Below, in pieces: positions 11,033 to 22,506 of a DNA stretch of 64,000 nt (positions are counted from its first letter, which is position 1; every line of letters starts with the position of its first letter). Source of the DNA: Buxus sempervirens (taxonomy: Eukaryota; Streptophyta; Magnoliopsida; Buxales; Buxaceae); contig OX387183.1 of assembly GCA_947561395.2 (NCBI GenBank), positions 5,637,883 through 5,701,882 of the forward strand, given 5' to 3'. Made by a program: the position numbers and the translations under genes. Under the pieces are notes generated by a model. The model did no database searches. It had not been told where the DNA came from and saw only the letters and a list, made by a program, of their open reading frames with translations.

Positions 11033-13345
11033 TTAATTCAGGTTCAGTTCTATATTATTTTCTGGTTCAATTCTAAGACTTTGTTCAGGTTCTACAACAT
11101 GTTCTGGTTCAATTCTAAGACTTTGTTCAGGTTCTAACTCATTGGTTTGGCTTGAGGAAGCCACATCTGAACCTAATGTCACTTTTGACCTTAAAGGAAA
11201 AGTAGACTCAAAAAAGTCTGCATCCCTATATTCTATTATAGTGTTAGCTGACACCATATTATCATCTATAGATTTCAAAGTAAGAAATCTATAGGCAGCA
11301 CTGTGCTCAGCATAACCTATAAAAACACAATCAATAGTCTTAGGTCCTATCCTTTTCCTCTTAATAATTGGTAGACCCACTTTAGCTAGACAACCCCACA
11401 CCTTAATGTAATTTAAGTTAGGAGTGTGTCCCTTCCAAAGTTCAAAGGGAGTCTTTCCTGTTTTCTTATGAGGAATCCTGTTTGTTATAAAACAAGCAGA
11501 AAGGATAGCTTCCCCCCACAAATTTGAGGGCGAACCAGAACTAACAATCATGGAGTTCATCATTTCCTTGAGAGTTCTATTCTTTCTCTCAGCTACTCCA
11601 TTAGACTCAGGAGAGTAGGGAGCAGTGACTTCATGAATAATCCCATTCTTTTCACAATATTTGTGAAATGAGTTTGAGCCATACTCACCTCCTCTATTTG
11701 TTCTAAGTCTTTTAATCTTTTTATTTAATTGATTTTCTATTTCAATTTTATACTTGATAAAAGTCTCTTCTGCTTCATCCTTACTTCTTAAAAGATAAAC
11801 TTTAGTAAATCTACTAAAGTCATCTATAAAGGTAATAAAATAATTTTTACCTCCTCTAGACATAGTGTGCTTCATATCAGCTATATCACTATGAATTAGA
11901 TTAAGAAGTTCGGTTTCTCTTTTTACAGATTTATGGGGTTTATTTGTGAATTTTGCTTCAGAGCATGATTCACATTTATCAAAGTTATTGTTTGTTGTAT
12001 TCTTGATTAATCCTAGACTTTGCATTCTTTTAATGTATGAAATATTAGTGTGGCCTAATCTTGCATGCCATAAAGAAATTGAGTCAATCAAGTAAGCTGA
12101 ACCGGTTATTTCATTAATTTCATCGGAAACATTCAGAACAAACAATCCATTATTACAATATCCCTTGCCCAAGAATATCCCATTCCTAGAGAGTACTACC
12201 TTATTACCCTCAAATACAAGTTTGATCCCCACTTTATTCAGAAGGTATCCAGATACTAGGTTCCTTCTAATCCCAGGTACATGAAGAACCTCAGTCAATA
12301 CAAGTTGCTTCCCTGAAGTAAGCTTGATTAGGACTTTCCCTTTCCTAGAAACAGGAGATGTACGAGAGTCTGCTAAATACACCTGCTCGCCTTCTCCCAC
12401 GGGTTGGTAAGATGTGAACATATCACGATCTCCACAAATGTGCTTCGTAGCACCAGTGTCCACCACCCATTCCTTGTTGTTGCTTGTCAAATTTATTTCT
12501 GAAATAACAGCAACAATAACATCAGTTTCAGCCAAGTTAAGTTGAGGTCTGTCTTTGCCCTTCTTATGCCGGCATTGAGCCGCATGATGGCCAGGTTTGC
12601 CACAGACAAAGTAGTTACCTCTCTTCTTAAAATCAGTTTTGTTGGAAGGTCTAAAGGATTTATTAGCATCCCATTTCTTCTTCTTAGAACCCTCAACAAA
12701 GTTGGCTTTACTAGTTGGATAGGGAACATGAGGTTTTTGTACCTTCTCTCTAGATTGGGCTTGTTCTTCTATCCTTATATGCACTATAAGTTCATCTAGA
12801 GTCATGTCTTTTCTTTTGTGCTTAAGGTTAGTTTTATATACCTTCCAGGAAGGAGGTAACTTCTCTATTAAAGCTCCAGCCACAAATTTCCCAGGTAATA
12901 AAATTCCTTCATTAGATAGATCCCTAACAGTTTTCTGATATTAATTAATTTGATCAGAAACAGGTTTGCCATCAATCATAATAAATTCAAGGAATTTCCC
13001 TATGGCAAATTTAACAACACCTGCATCTTCAGTTATGTATTTCTTATGTAATGCTTCCCATAAGTCTCTAGCAGTTTCATAAACACAGTAAATATCAAAC
13101 AGATCATTAGTTAAAGAATTTAGGATGTAATGCCTACACATCCTTTCAGCTTTTATCCATTTAGTCAATTCAGGTGACTCAGTTTCACCTTCAGGGATTT
13201 CTGGTTTAATTTTTGTTAACACAAAATCAATCTCTAAAGTTTCAAGCAAGTAGTATAATTTCTGTTTCCATCTTTTGAAGTTGTCCCCAACTAAGGGTTC
13301 AACTTTAGTGAGATCTACAGCAGATGGGGTTTTAATGTGTTCCAT
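11033..13345 (-). pseudogene. Copia 1 gag, protease and integrase
   Basis: Starts at 13345 (MEHIKTPSAVDLTKVEPLVG, a UBN2-type gag start) and reads through gag to an in-frame TAA at 12941-12943, then continues in the same frame from ~12940 to 11033. The second part holds a CCHC zinc knuckle (CGKPGHHAAQCRHKK), the protease motif WVVDTGATKHICGD, the GAG-preintegrase motif LWHARLGH, and the integrase core. The integrase motifs are LIHSDI, then RTNRGGEY where the family has Asp (RTDRGGEY or RSDRGGEY), then APYSPESNGVAERKN. The Asn replaces the second catalytic Asp. The frame ends in repeated EPEQSLRIEPE units and a frameshift just before the solo LTR. Not functional in this copy. Confidence 0.9.
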
Positions 13346-13378
13346 ATCAATAACAACAAGTTTTCTATCAAATAACCG

Positions 13379-13392
13379 TGAAAGGCTTTAAG
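13379..13392 (-). other. Primer-binding position of copia 1, complementary to its own LTR
   Basis: On the sense (minus) strand, two bases after the 5' LTR come CTTAAAGCCTTTCA. It does not match the common initiator tRNA-Met site. Its perfect 14-nt complement TGAAAGGCTTTAAG is on the sense strand inside both LTRs (13945-13958 and 6401-6414). This looks like a self-priming arrangement, but function is inferred. Confidence 0.45.
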
Positions 13393-13394
13393 AT

Positions 13395-14640
13395 TGTTGT
13401 TTCTTGGGTACTATAAGATAGAAAAGACAAGTTGCTGCAATACAGAAAATTGACAAGCACGTATGGGAATAGAGACCAGCAATATGCTTCTAATAACAGT
13501 GATGAATTCAGATAACAGTGATACTAAAATTGCAATAACAGATACCAGCAATATGATTCTAATAACAGTGATGAATTCAGATAACAGTGATACAAAAATT
13601 GCAATAACAGAAACTGTAATTCATGAGACAAACTTATAGTTACGAAACAAACTCACAGATGGAAATGATATGCAATAACAGTAACTTATTTTGAGAAATA
13701 GAACAGACAGATGAAATCAGATTTAAATGGTACAGACAGATGCTATTAATGATAGAGATAAAATTGATATTATAGCAGAAATAATATTAACGTATAATAG
13801 ATTAAAACAGCATAAAAATCCAGATCAAAATCAGGGTACGAATAAGGTTGCAGAAATAGAATAGATGAAAGATCAAATAGAACTAATTTAAATCAAATTA
13901 AAACTTATTGATTTTTGCCCGAGGCGAAGAGATAAACCCCTGTGCTTAAAGCCTTTCAGCAACCCCCTTTCGGATTGATTCCTCAGTGCGTGGGTCTGGA
14001 TACTGTGGCTTCCAGCATTCAACGGACACGAAGATCCTCTAGCAAGCCGCACAGACAATGCTGGGATATCAGCGAACTCAATGGCAGCAGCACTCTTGAT
14101 AAACCAGACGAAAAATAGAAGAAGAAGGAGAGTAGGGTTTTCTCCGTTCGTTTTCAGAGAAGAGATTCTAATTGCTCTTGTTATTAGAACCGTAACCCTA
14201 ACCCTTTAAATAGAACATCCCACAAAAACGTTATTAACGTTAATTAACCCAACGGTTAATTAGGACGTTAATAATCCAACGGTAATAAACTCAACGTTAA
14301 TAAAACGGTAATAAAATAATCCAACGGTTAGATCAAAAATAAAAACAATTTTCATTTAGTTAAAAAATATTTAATCGTATAAAAAGATAGCATATCACAC
14401 ACCACACGACCCGACCAACCGGACGGACGGACGGACGGCGGCGGCGGCGCGCGCGCGCGCGTGATTCAAAGAAACCCCGACAACAAGGAACAATGTCTCA
14501 CTTTAGGGGTTGCACCCCTTTAGTTCTCACCATCCTATATTAACACAATGAGGTTTCAGTAAATTTCCAATGTGGGACTATTCTTCCCGCACAAGAAACA
14601 AAGGAATTTTGAGTCCTCTAAAAACAACCCAAACACAACA
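13395..14640 (-). repeat. Copia 1, 5' LTR (right)
   Basis: 1,246 bp, TGTTGT...ACAACA, about a dozen substitutions from the left LTR plus an expanded GC repeat at 14406-14462. TATA-like CTATTTAAAGGG on the minus strand at 14203-14214. Followed by the target duplication CATTT (14641-14645). Confidence 0.92.
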
Positions 14641-14645
14641 CATTT

Positions 14646-15711
14646 AAAGCGTGCTGTGCCGTCCATGTGCTTCACGAGCTGTCGTGCCTAGTGTACCATG
14701 CCTAGGGCTCGATATGGCAGGCACAACCCACTAATAGTGCTTGGGTCGTGCCGGCCGGATTAGTCTACCTTACTTACAGGGTTATAGTCGAATGTGTCAC
14801 GTGCTGCCGGTTGTCCCCGGGATTAGATAAGCTTAAGAATTAATCTTTTGTGATACTTTTGAAAGTAATTAAAATTTAGTCAGCAAAGTTTTAAAAAACT
14901 TTTATCAAAGTAATTAAATTTTAATGACATTTTAATATTGCAAACAAACTCTTCCAAAAATGCCCTTTATCACTTACTCAAATGGCTTGAACAAATAATG
15001 CAAACAAACTCTTCCAAAAATGCCCTTGTATCACTTACTCAAATGGCTTGAATAAATAAGTAAAAATAACATATACAAGTTAATACTAGATGTTATACAC
15101 AAGTCAAAAGCACGCGTGATTGTAACGGTATAATGTGACTAAAACTTAATTATTTTGAAAAAGGTTTTTTATAAATTAAAACTCAAAACATTGCTGACTG
15201 AATTTTAATTATTATTAAAAAGTATCCGTAAAGTTAATGTTCCCTCCATTTTATAAGGGTTACTACATATAGTTTTTTATTCGTTGCCCAAAAAGGCAAT
15301 ATTGCGGGGGCCTAACTTTGTTCGTATATTGACCAATTTGGAAGAAAAGATGTACCGATTTCCAATAGCTAGAATAAAGTCCAACACGTGTTTGCTGGTC
15401 CTGGCCCCATTTATTAAATGTAACGGATTCATGTGCGTTTGACCAGTTTTTGGCTGGCAAAATGCGTGCAGGTCTTGCCGTGGCTGTAATGCCGTGGCTG
15501 TAATGGATTCATGTGCGTTTGGCCAGTTTTCTTGAGTTGGACTATTAACTAATCAGCCGTGAAGCTGTTTGTTCTGGTCTAAAATCTTTTCCCATAGGAA
15601 ATTGAGGCACAAATTATACACTTAGGCGTCGTTTGTCTTAATATAAAATCTAATGTAGAAAATGTTACTGGGGTAAAATGAAAATTTTCAAATGTTTGTT
15701 TTCATATAAAA
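14646..15711. repeat. Repeat-rich intergenic DNA right of copia 1
   Basis: Continuation of the CGTGCC-rich repeat (to ~14770), then AT-rich DNA with a nearly exact 61-bp tandem duplication (14939-14998, 14999-15058; core CAAACAAACTCTTCCAAAAATGCCC), then a block at 15137-15250 that matches 5157-5260 in direct orientation. No coding sequence recognised; 15460-15520 repeats the words GCCGTGGCTGTAATG and ATGTGCGTTTG. Confidence 0.55.
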
Positions 15712-15963
15712 CTAGTAGGGTGCACGTGTAGAACTACACGTAAGCGAGGGAATAGTTGCAACTCTTCACAATTTAAATCAATATGTAGATAATTCCGGAT
15801 GGAAGAAGTATCATAGAAGTAGGGGATTTCAATTTATTAGTGGAAGGAGCGGTGGTTATAGGTTAGAATTCTTTCGTTTCTGGGGGCAAATTTTTGGGAC
15901 AAAAAAAAAGAAAGGGCCAAAATAAAAAAAATTCCCCCCTCTTCTTTTTACTAATAGTATAGA
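15712..15963 (-). mobile_element. Mini-Helitron, 252 bp
   Basis: On the minus strand it begins TCTATACTATTAGTAAAAAG, a typical plant Helitron 5' end, and ends with a strong hairpin (ACGTGTAG-TT-CTACACGT, plus-strand 15721-15738), eight bases, then CTAG. It is flanked by A and T as expected (plus strand A at 15711 and T at 15964). It appears to sit inside an older AT-rich MITE-like sequence (words such as GGCGTCGTTTGTCTT at ~15626 and AAAACAAAGG-like words near 16070). Confidence 0.75.
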
Positions 15964-16362
15964 TATAATATGATGTAAAACAGTTTTCATAAAAGATAGC
16001 TATGTTCCGGAAAATGACTTACCATTAGAAATCCCGTATGTCATTTTCCAGAAAATGACTTACCATTTAAACAAAGGAATGCAACTTAGGTCCATTTGGT
16101 TCAAGTTGAGGTCAACCCAAAACAAAACCGAAAATATTTGCAGTCAAACCGAACTGAACCTAACAACTATAAAAACCAAACCAATATAAACTAGAGTCGG
16201 TTTGGGTTCGGTTGATCATTTTCATTTATTCCAAACATAAGAAAATGAAAAATTATCATTTTCAACTCTATTTTCCAATATCCATCCAAATATTTGAAAA
16301 TTTTTTATTTTCCTGAAAATATTTTTCATGTAAATTTTTTTCCAAAAATAAACGAAGCCTAC
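15964..16362. other. AT-rich intergenic DNA left of the nested LTRs
   Basis: Contains a doubled GAAAATGACTTACCATT word (16011-16068), an ACCGAAC/AACCGAA-rich stretch (16090-16215), and poly-A/T tracts. No gene recognised. Confidence 0.5.
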
Positions 16363-16430
16363 TATGCGCACCTAAATCTAGATCGCAATCGGGGCCCACG
16401 TGGGAGTTCGTGCGTGCCTCGGGACATTTC

Positions 16431-16440
16431 AGAGTCGCCA
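16431..16440 (-). other. PBS-like TGGCGACTCT in solo LTR Y
   Basis: The ten bases equal the start of the primer-binding site of the Tat element at 28554, yet lie 67 nt before the end of the LTR. The same motif occurs at the same place in Z (21136-21144) and in the Tat LTRs (28469-28478). Confidence 0.6.
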
Positions 16441-16853
16441 CTGCCTGAGAGGTGCAGGCAGACACGGGAATTGCCTATCTGGGTCTAAGTCTGGTCTGCG
16501 GCTTATTAGAGATTTAGCTAAGTCCTCGGTTACGTCCGGGGAAGTCCGAAGTGTAAAATCCCTAATTTTTATGCAAATAAAAATTATATTAGTTTAGTAT
16601 CTTAAATAAAAACTAATTAGTGGTTTTTGCAGAAGAGGTGACCATATGGACTTAAATTAAAATCCGGGTGAACCATCTTGGAGATCTTTTATTTATTAAG
16701 GTAAGGAAAAATTTTTGTAGTGTTATTATGAGAGTTAAGTTGGTTGCTGATGTGGAAACTTAATGTGCAAAAATAAAAATAAGCTGTTGATGTAGGAGGG
16801 ATATGGTGGAGTGGCACTCACATGAGCATGGATGAAATGTTGCTGGGCGGCAA

Positions 16854-16864
16854 CTATATAAGTA
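16854..16864 (+). promoter_or_regulatory. TATA box of element X
   Basis: CTATATAAGTA about 300 bp from the start of X, followed by a purine-rich leader (GAAAAGAGGAGGAGGCGAGAGG). Position fits an LTR promoter. Confidence 0.5.
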
Positions 16865-18842
16865 AGTGGAAAAAAAAATCAGTCGCTGGTTTTTGCTTTG
16901 AACGAACTGAGTTTTGAAGCTCTTAGAAAAGAGGAGGAGGCGAGAGGGTTCTGGACCAGATCTGGAGATCGAGAACTACTCAAGAGGATTGGTTGTGGTT
17001 GTCGATTGCTGTCCAAGAGAAGTGGAAAAAAATTCCAGCAGCACCTGAGTTAGGCCAGCAAGAACAATTGGAGCAGGTGTGTTCGTTTAACTCAATGAGG
17101 AGATTAACAATTGTTTTGGTTGCTGGTTAAGTTCTATATTAATTCGAAATCAGATCTCAGATATGATTTCTTGTGTTCAGATTTAAGTTCAAAGGTTAGA
17201 AGAAGAGGGCGGCTAGGTTGTTTTTGAATTTGGGAGTGTGCATGCCGATTGAGAAGGTTCAGATTGGTGGAATTGCGTATCTCATGTAAGTGGCAGTTTT
17301 CTCTTATGATTTCAGATGGCTTTGTAAGTAGCACAATTTTTCATTCTAGATGATTTAAGTTTTGAATTAGCTTCAGCATGGAACTATAGATTATCCGATT
17401 CTTTACTTTACAAAAATTCTGTCGTCTAGGCATTGAGCAGTAGTGGTGTTGATTTACTTCATCCAACAGTAGGTTTACTGTTTATGTAGTCAAGTATTAA
17501 AGTATTGATGATGGAATTGATCAAGTAGTGTACATACTCAGTAGTAATAAGTTGTTGCTGATTTTCGATTGAGGTAAATGCATGAGCGACCAGGTCTGTA
17601 CAAATGGTTCTAGTTGTCTAATTTAATCCAATTATGATATATGAATTGAACTAGATTTCTGTTGGAAATAGCATGGACGTCAAGTTTTGTAAGTAGCATG
17701 AATTGAACTGGTCTAGAGGTTTCCCATTGAAATGTGGCACCAAATTAGCATATGAAATTGTTCTTCTCTGTTTCTGGTTAGTCATGGGCGACTAGGCATG
17801 AACAGTTATAATTTTGGGTTCAACAAGAATTCAGGGTAGAGTTGTTGTTTTATTAGGTGAATGGAAGTGGATTGGGGATGAAGAACAGGGAAATGAATGG
17901 ATAAGATTAATTGGGAATTAGGTTCAGGTGGATATGGCAGAATTGTTAAATGAATGTTTAAGAGGGGCTGCTGTTTGTGTTATGGTCTGAAAGACATAAA
18001 TAAAAAAAATCAAAGTGGGTTAAATACTTGAAGAGAAGAATTAGGAATATGTTGTAAGAAATTGTGAGTGAAGATATAGTTAAATCTTAAAGCCTTGGAA
18101 TTATGCTGGTATGGTACAGCAATAGGTTGCTGGAGCCAGATCTGTTAATCATGGCTGAAGGGTGTTCAGTCCAGTACCAAGGTTTTAGGTGCTGATATTC
18201 AGCCTATTGCAGCTCATGTATAATTGTTGTTAAATGTATTTTGGGAATCTCTTTGGAACTCATTAAATTGTTGTTGCTGAACTTTCAATGGAAGGGGATA
18301 TTCTAGAAATGGGAATTGGAGTTGAGGTCAGTCAATAAAGAAAAATCAATGTTGCTGTAGCTGAGTTTCAGATTTGAGAATTTGCATGAGCATTTAATGT
18401 AAGTAGCATAAACAAATCTGTTTAGCTGATTTAGATGAGAAATTGTGTTAATAAAAGAATTGATATTATAAGCACCTTATTTTTGCACCCCTGGAAGTGC
18501 TGAAAATGAAAACCCTGGCAGAAAGTCAAACCCCGAGGGGACAAAAAATTGACTTTTTGATCAGGTGATAGTTGGCCACCTCGCTTTATCTCAGTAGATA
18601 GAGAATCCCGACATGGTTCCAACGCAACTGAGTTTGCTGGAATCGGAGTCCGGATGAAGGTTCTGCGGGCGGTCAAACTTGAGGGGGAGCCGAAAGTTGA
18701 CTTTCTGCTAAACCCCGAATTTGATGCTAAACTTTAGCTCAGTGGATAGAGGATGTCGACCCGGTTCCATCGCAACTGAGTTTGCCAGAATCGGAGCTCA
18801 AATGAGAGAGTTATGGGCAATCCTTGGTCAAAAATAAACTAT

Positions 18843-18867
18843 CCACGTGGCAAACTGCGCCACGTGG
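18843..18867 (+). promoter_or_regulatory. Pair of G-boxes in solo LTR Z
   Basis: CCACGTGG occurs twice, separated by nine bases, ~205 bp upstream of the Z TATA box. CACGTG is the core bound by plant bZIP and bHLH factors. The pair occupies the promoter-upstream position where Y and the Tat element have palindrome arrays. Confidence 0.6.
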
Positions 18868-19071
18868 ACGTCCCCCTTGCTTAATCCTTAAGTAAACAAA
18901 AATATTAACAAAAAGAGTCTTTCTTAACCCCTAAGTAAAAAATATTAACAAAAAAGTCTTTCTTAACCATTAAGCAAAAGTAATAAGTCACAAATAAGAA
19001 ATAACAATAAAAAAGTCACTTTTGATAAAATATTTAAAAATTGGTCTTTCTTAACCCTTAAGCAATCTCTT

Positions 19072-19080
19072 CTATAAAAG
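19072..19080 (+). promoter_or_regulatory. TATA box of solo LTR Z
   Basis: CTATAAAAG followed by GGGAGG. Upstream, 18884-19065 holds several ~40-bp imperfect repeats with TCTTTCTTAACCCCTAAG. Confidence 0.6.
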
Positions 19081-20043
19081 GGGAGGGGGTGGAGCACACT
19101 TTGTCTCCCACCATTTTTCTTCTCCAAGAGCTCCAACCTCTCTCCCATCTTTCCCAAGCACCCAAAACCTCCTCTCAAGCCTTCTAAACCTTTCCCACTT
19201 TCTTCTTCTCCCATTTTTGCTCAAGGAGGAGGCCTAGAAGATTTTTTGGAGTGAAGGAGGTGCTGCATAAGGGCTGCTCCAGCAGCCACTCGTACTCCAA
19301 GGAGGTTTCACACCCATCCCCCAAAGGTTTGAAACCCAAGGCGAGCTTCCTTGGGTCATGTTCTTTAACATATGTGAATATTAACTCATTTGAAGCATTA
19401 TTTCATGCTATGTGTTGCTGCTTTCATTTTCTTATGGTTTCTTCTCATTTAAAAAGAGGGTGTTCCTCTTCCCTTGCATCTGTGGTATCCCTTCCTTTAT
19501 AAATCCCCTCTTTTCTTTCTTTAAAAGAGCTTCCTTCCCTAGTTAGATGGTGAGGCATATGGTTACATTATAGGGCATGCATGATATATGTTTGTTTCTT
19601 CTCATTCATGCATGGCATAATCACTATTGTTCAAGCATGCATGAGGATCCCCATTGTCTAGCTCCATTCTGAAGCCATGTGTTGCTACTTTAGGATTGCC
19701 TGAGTGTCATGTAGTGGCTGTTTTCTTTATGAGTTCCTTTTACTAGGATTGTGCCATTTTAATTGCTGTTTTTTGAATCATATGAAGTCCCGGCCATCTC
19801 ATGCATGCACCCCATGAATGTGGTTGTGTACAAGAGCACACACATCAGGAGGCAACCTCCAATGCCTCTTCCTTCCCTTTTTCGTGTTGTAAAAGTCCCT
19901 AAAAGTGACCAAATGGGGGCATTCCCTCTCACCTGAACCAATGTGGGCTCACAAAAGAGCCCACACAATCCCTGGAACACCCTAGACAACCCAAAAACCC
20001 AACCCCAATGCAAGAATCCAAAAAATTAGCTTCTGTAGGTTGA

Positions 20044-20145
20044 TCCGACAACTCAGGTCGGATCAACAGAGACCTACGCGTAGCCGGCAGTAGATGCCGA
20101 ATACATTGAACCTTGTGTGTAACCGGCATCTCAGGCCGGCTACAC
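20044..20145. promoter_or_regulatory. Palindromes of the CTCAGGYCGG type in solo LTR Z
   Basis: Three short palindromes: GATCCGACAACTCAGGTCGGATC, TAGCCGGCAGTAGATGCCGAAT (imperfect) and AACCGGCATCTCAGGCCGGCT (each given as arms plus loop; arms 7-8 bp). The loop AACTCAGG matches the first palindrome of the Tat arrays although the arms differ. Confidence 0.55.
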
Positions 20146-22506
20146 TACCAAAATACCATTTTTGCTATTTTGTGATATTGTGCTGTTAGTTTGGTTTGTT
20201 TGATCAATCCGGGCGAACCAGTAGGGTTTCTGGGTCACTCGGAAACCTGAGGTGGGCCTTGGACCGACCCGGTCCAATTTGATTCCAGTGGGCCTCCCAA
20301 CGAGGCCCACTAAGCCCGACAAACTTATTTTTGTTAAATCAAGATAATCAAATTGATTGAGTGGGCCAAACCTATTGAGGCCCACCAAAGCCCACTCGGG
20401 CAGGACGCATGTCTAGTTCTAGGCTTGGTTTGGCCGAGACTATGGGTAGGGCCGATCGGGCCCACTAAAACCCATTAAATTGAACCAACTTAGGGTTTCC
20501 AAACCCTAACTCAGGAAGCCTTGGGCTTTCAAGCCCCAGCCCAAGTAAAGGGCCCCAAGCCCAAAGCCTGGCCCATTTTTGGCAAAGATTAATCAAAAAT
20601 AAACTCAAAACAATTGGCAACCTGGACGAGGCCCACTCAGGGGCCCGCAAGTCAATCCAGACTCACTTTTGCATGGAAACCACTTAATTTCCAATTTGAA
20701 CCACTAAATAAAATCAATTCATTTTGAACCAAGCCCAAAGGGCCTCTCAGGCTAGACCGAGGACCACCAGGGGACACGTGGGCTCAACCAAGCCCACCAA
20801 GGAATCCGCGGGCCTTCCAACGGGGCCCGCCCACTCAGACTCATCTCACTTTAAGCCAAAAAAAAGATAAAATAAAGTAAAGTGACCCACACCACTTTGG
20901 CGGTCCTGCCAGACTTAACAAAAATTGTGCACGTTGGAATAGGAATCGGGTGAAACCAACTGAGATTGACTCAAAACCAGAAAACCATGGGACCCGTTTT
21001 TTGACAGGGCGGACCGGGGTGTCTACGGACTTCCCCGGACCGTAACAGAGAACTTGCTTAGAATCTCAAGCCCCAGACCAAGCCTTAATAGAAGAACTTA
21101 AGCACCCAGGTGTCTGCCTGCACCCCATCCGGCAGTGGCGACTCCAAACAAATCCCGAGGCACGCATCATTTTTGCCTGCGCCTCGTCGTGCGACCGAAA
21201 TCAGGTGCGCACAGATATCATGTACTCTTTGTTTCCTACTGTTTTGAGCATTCGGAATTGGTTAGTAGCAAATCTGGTTTCACTTCAAATATGCAATATG
21301 ACAGTCGAATTGATAAAAGGAGATTTGAGTCCTTGTGAAAAGATTAAGTTGGAAAAGTTAATAAGTCCTTGCAGTCATACATTAATTTGGGTTGCTGGAA
21401 ATGGACGGAAGAGTTGAGTTGGCAAATGATGTGGTGTTAGATGGAAGTAACCAAATTAGATGCAAGTTTAGAATCATTAGTTAGAGGTTAAGTTTAATCT
21501 AGAATTGATTCAAAGTCAAGGTATGAGCAAGCAACACTTGAGCCTGGAAAATCCAGCTTGCTGTTGAGCTTTAGCACCTGCCCCTGAGCACTATCAGTGG
21601 GCGCCAATCTACTTATAGGTCAGCGCCAGCTTTAGTGTGCAGCTATATAGAGTTGTTGATATTAGATTCAGGTGTTTATGAAGGGGATTTCATATTACTA
21701 GTTAGATTATATTTTAGTGCTTGTAATGCTGCATGGAAAATTTTAATTAGTAAGTGGTGTTAATGAGGAAATGGGTATGTGCTGACCTGTAGCTGGGTGG
21801 CGCCTACTTCTTCCCAGATGGGCGACCAGCCATATGAATGTGGATTTTTGGGGTTATTATTACCTTAACTTAATGGAGTTACTTTTAGGGGTTTAAATAC
21901 ATGTGAGCAGTGTATATTGGAGGGAGAATAGTTGCTGGAAATTGAGGGTGAAATAGGGTGGTAAAAATAAAATAAAAAAAATAAAAAATAGAAATCTGAA
22001 CATTGATTAGTTGAGTGTTCTGAGTAACTCTTAGGTGTTGACAACATCTTCAGCACCTACAAGTTTTGCATGTCAAACTAAGCTTGAGATAATAAGTAAA
22101 GAACCATTTAAGGGTAATTAAATGGGATTTAAGGGAGCCTTAGGGGGCTGAAGTAAGTGTACAAAAAGAGTTATGAAAGAATCCAAAGGAGTAAAGTAAG
22201 GCATTGAAGATTTAAGTAGGATATGTTATTTGAGTATAGTAGCTATCGAAAGGTTACTGTTTTAGACATAGAACCAGATATACTTGACAAAACCCATTAG
22301 GGGTTGTAAATTCCTGATTTCCCATCTGATTTGCCGGTTTAACCGAGACTTTACAGTTTTTACTAAATTTTGACTCAAAAAGGGAAATTTTATACAATAT
22401 TTTGAAAAGGGACTTAAAGTCAAATTATTTGGGATAAAAGGTGATTATTTGGTTTCTCCAGGTACTAGAAAGATGTTTTGGGAATTTTTGATGAAATGAT
22501 GGTTAT

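Larger units (their letters stand above)
5851..14640 (-). mobile_element. Ty1/copia LTR retrotransposon 1 (defective), with nested solo LTR
   Basis: Complete copia element transcribed on the minus strand. LTRs at 5851-7090 and 13395-14640 start TGTTGT and end ACAACA and differ by roughly 1% by eye. The internal region encodes, in copia order from right to left, gag, zinc knuckle, protease, integrase, RT and RNase H. The polypurine tract (GTGGGGGGAAT on the minus strand) sits at 7091-7101. It is dead: a stop in gag, a frameshift near 11033, a 1,754-bp solo LTR inserted at 9251, and a 1-nt frameshift near 8256. The usual tRNA-Met primer site TGGTATCAGAGC is absent after the 5' LTR (see findings). 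Confidence 0.93.
18467..21213 (+). mobile_element. Solo LTR 'Z' (gypsy, Tat-type) inserted in X
   Basis: Flanked by a perfect 5-bp duplication GATAT (18462-18466, 21214-21218). It starts TATAAGCACCTTATTTTTGC, a mutated form of Y's TGTAGACACCTGATTTTTGC, and ends AGGTGCGCACA. 2,747 bp. Contains two G-boxes, a TATA box at 19072, a duplicated module with AACGCAACTGAGTTTGC or ATCGCAACTGAGTTTGCC (18620-18785), palindromes at ~20040-20145, GC-rich GGGCCCACT-rich DNA (20250-20850), and the U5 motif TGGCGACTCC at 21136. No coding sequence. Confidence 0.85.

Noticed and set aside
18575-18790. tRNA-like A-box (TAGCTCAGTGG) and B-box-like (GGTTCCATCGC) words in solo LTR Z
   Set aside because: No cloverleaf can be drawn, the B-box is imperfect, and the words belong to a duplicated LTR module also present in diverged form in Y.
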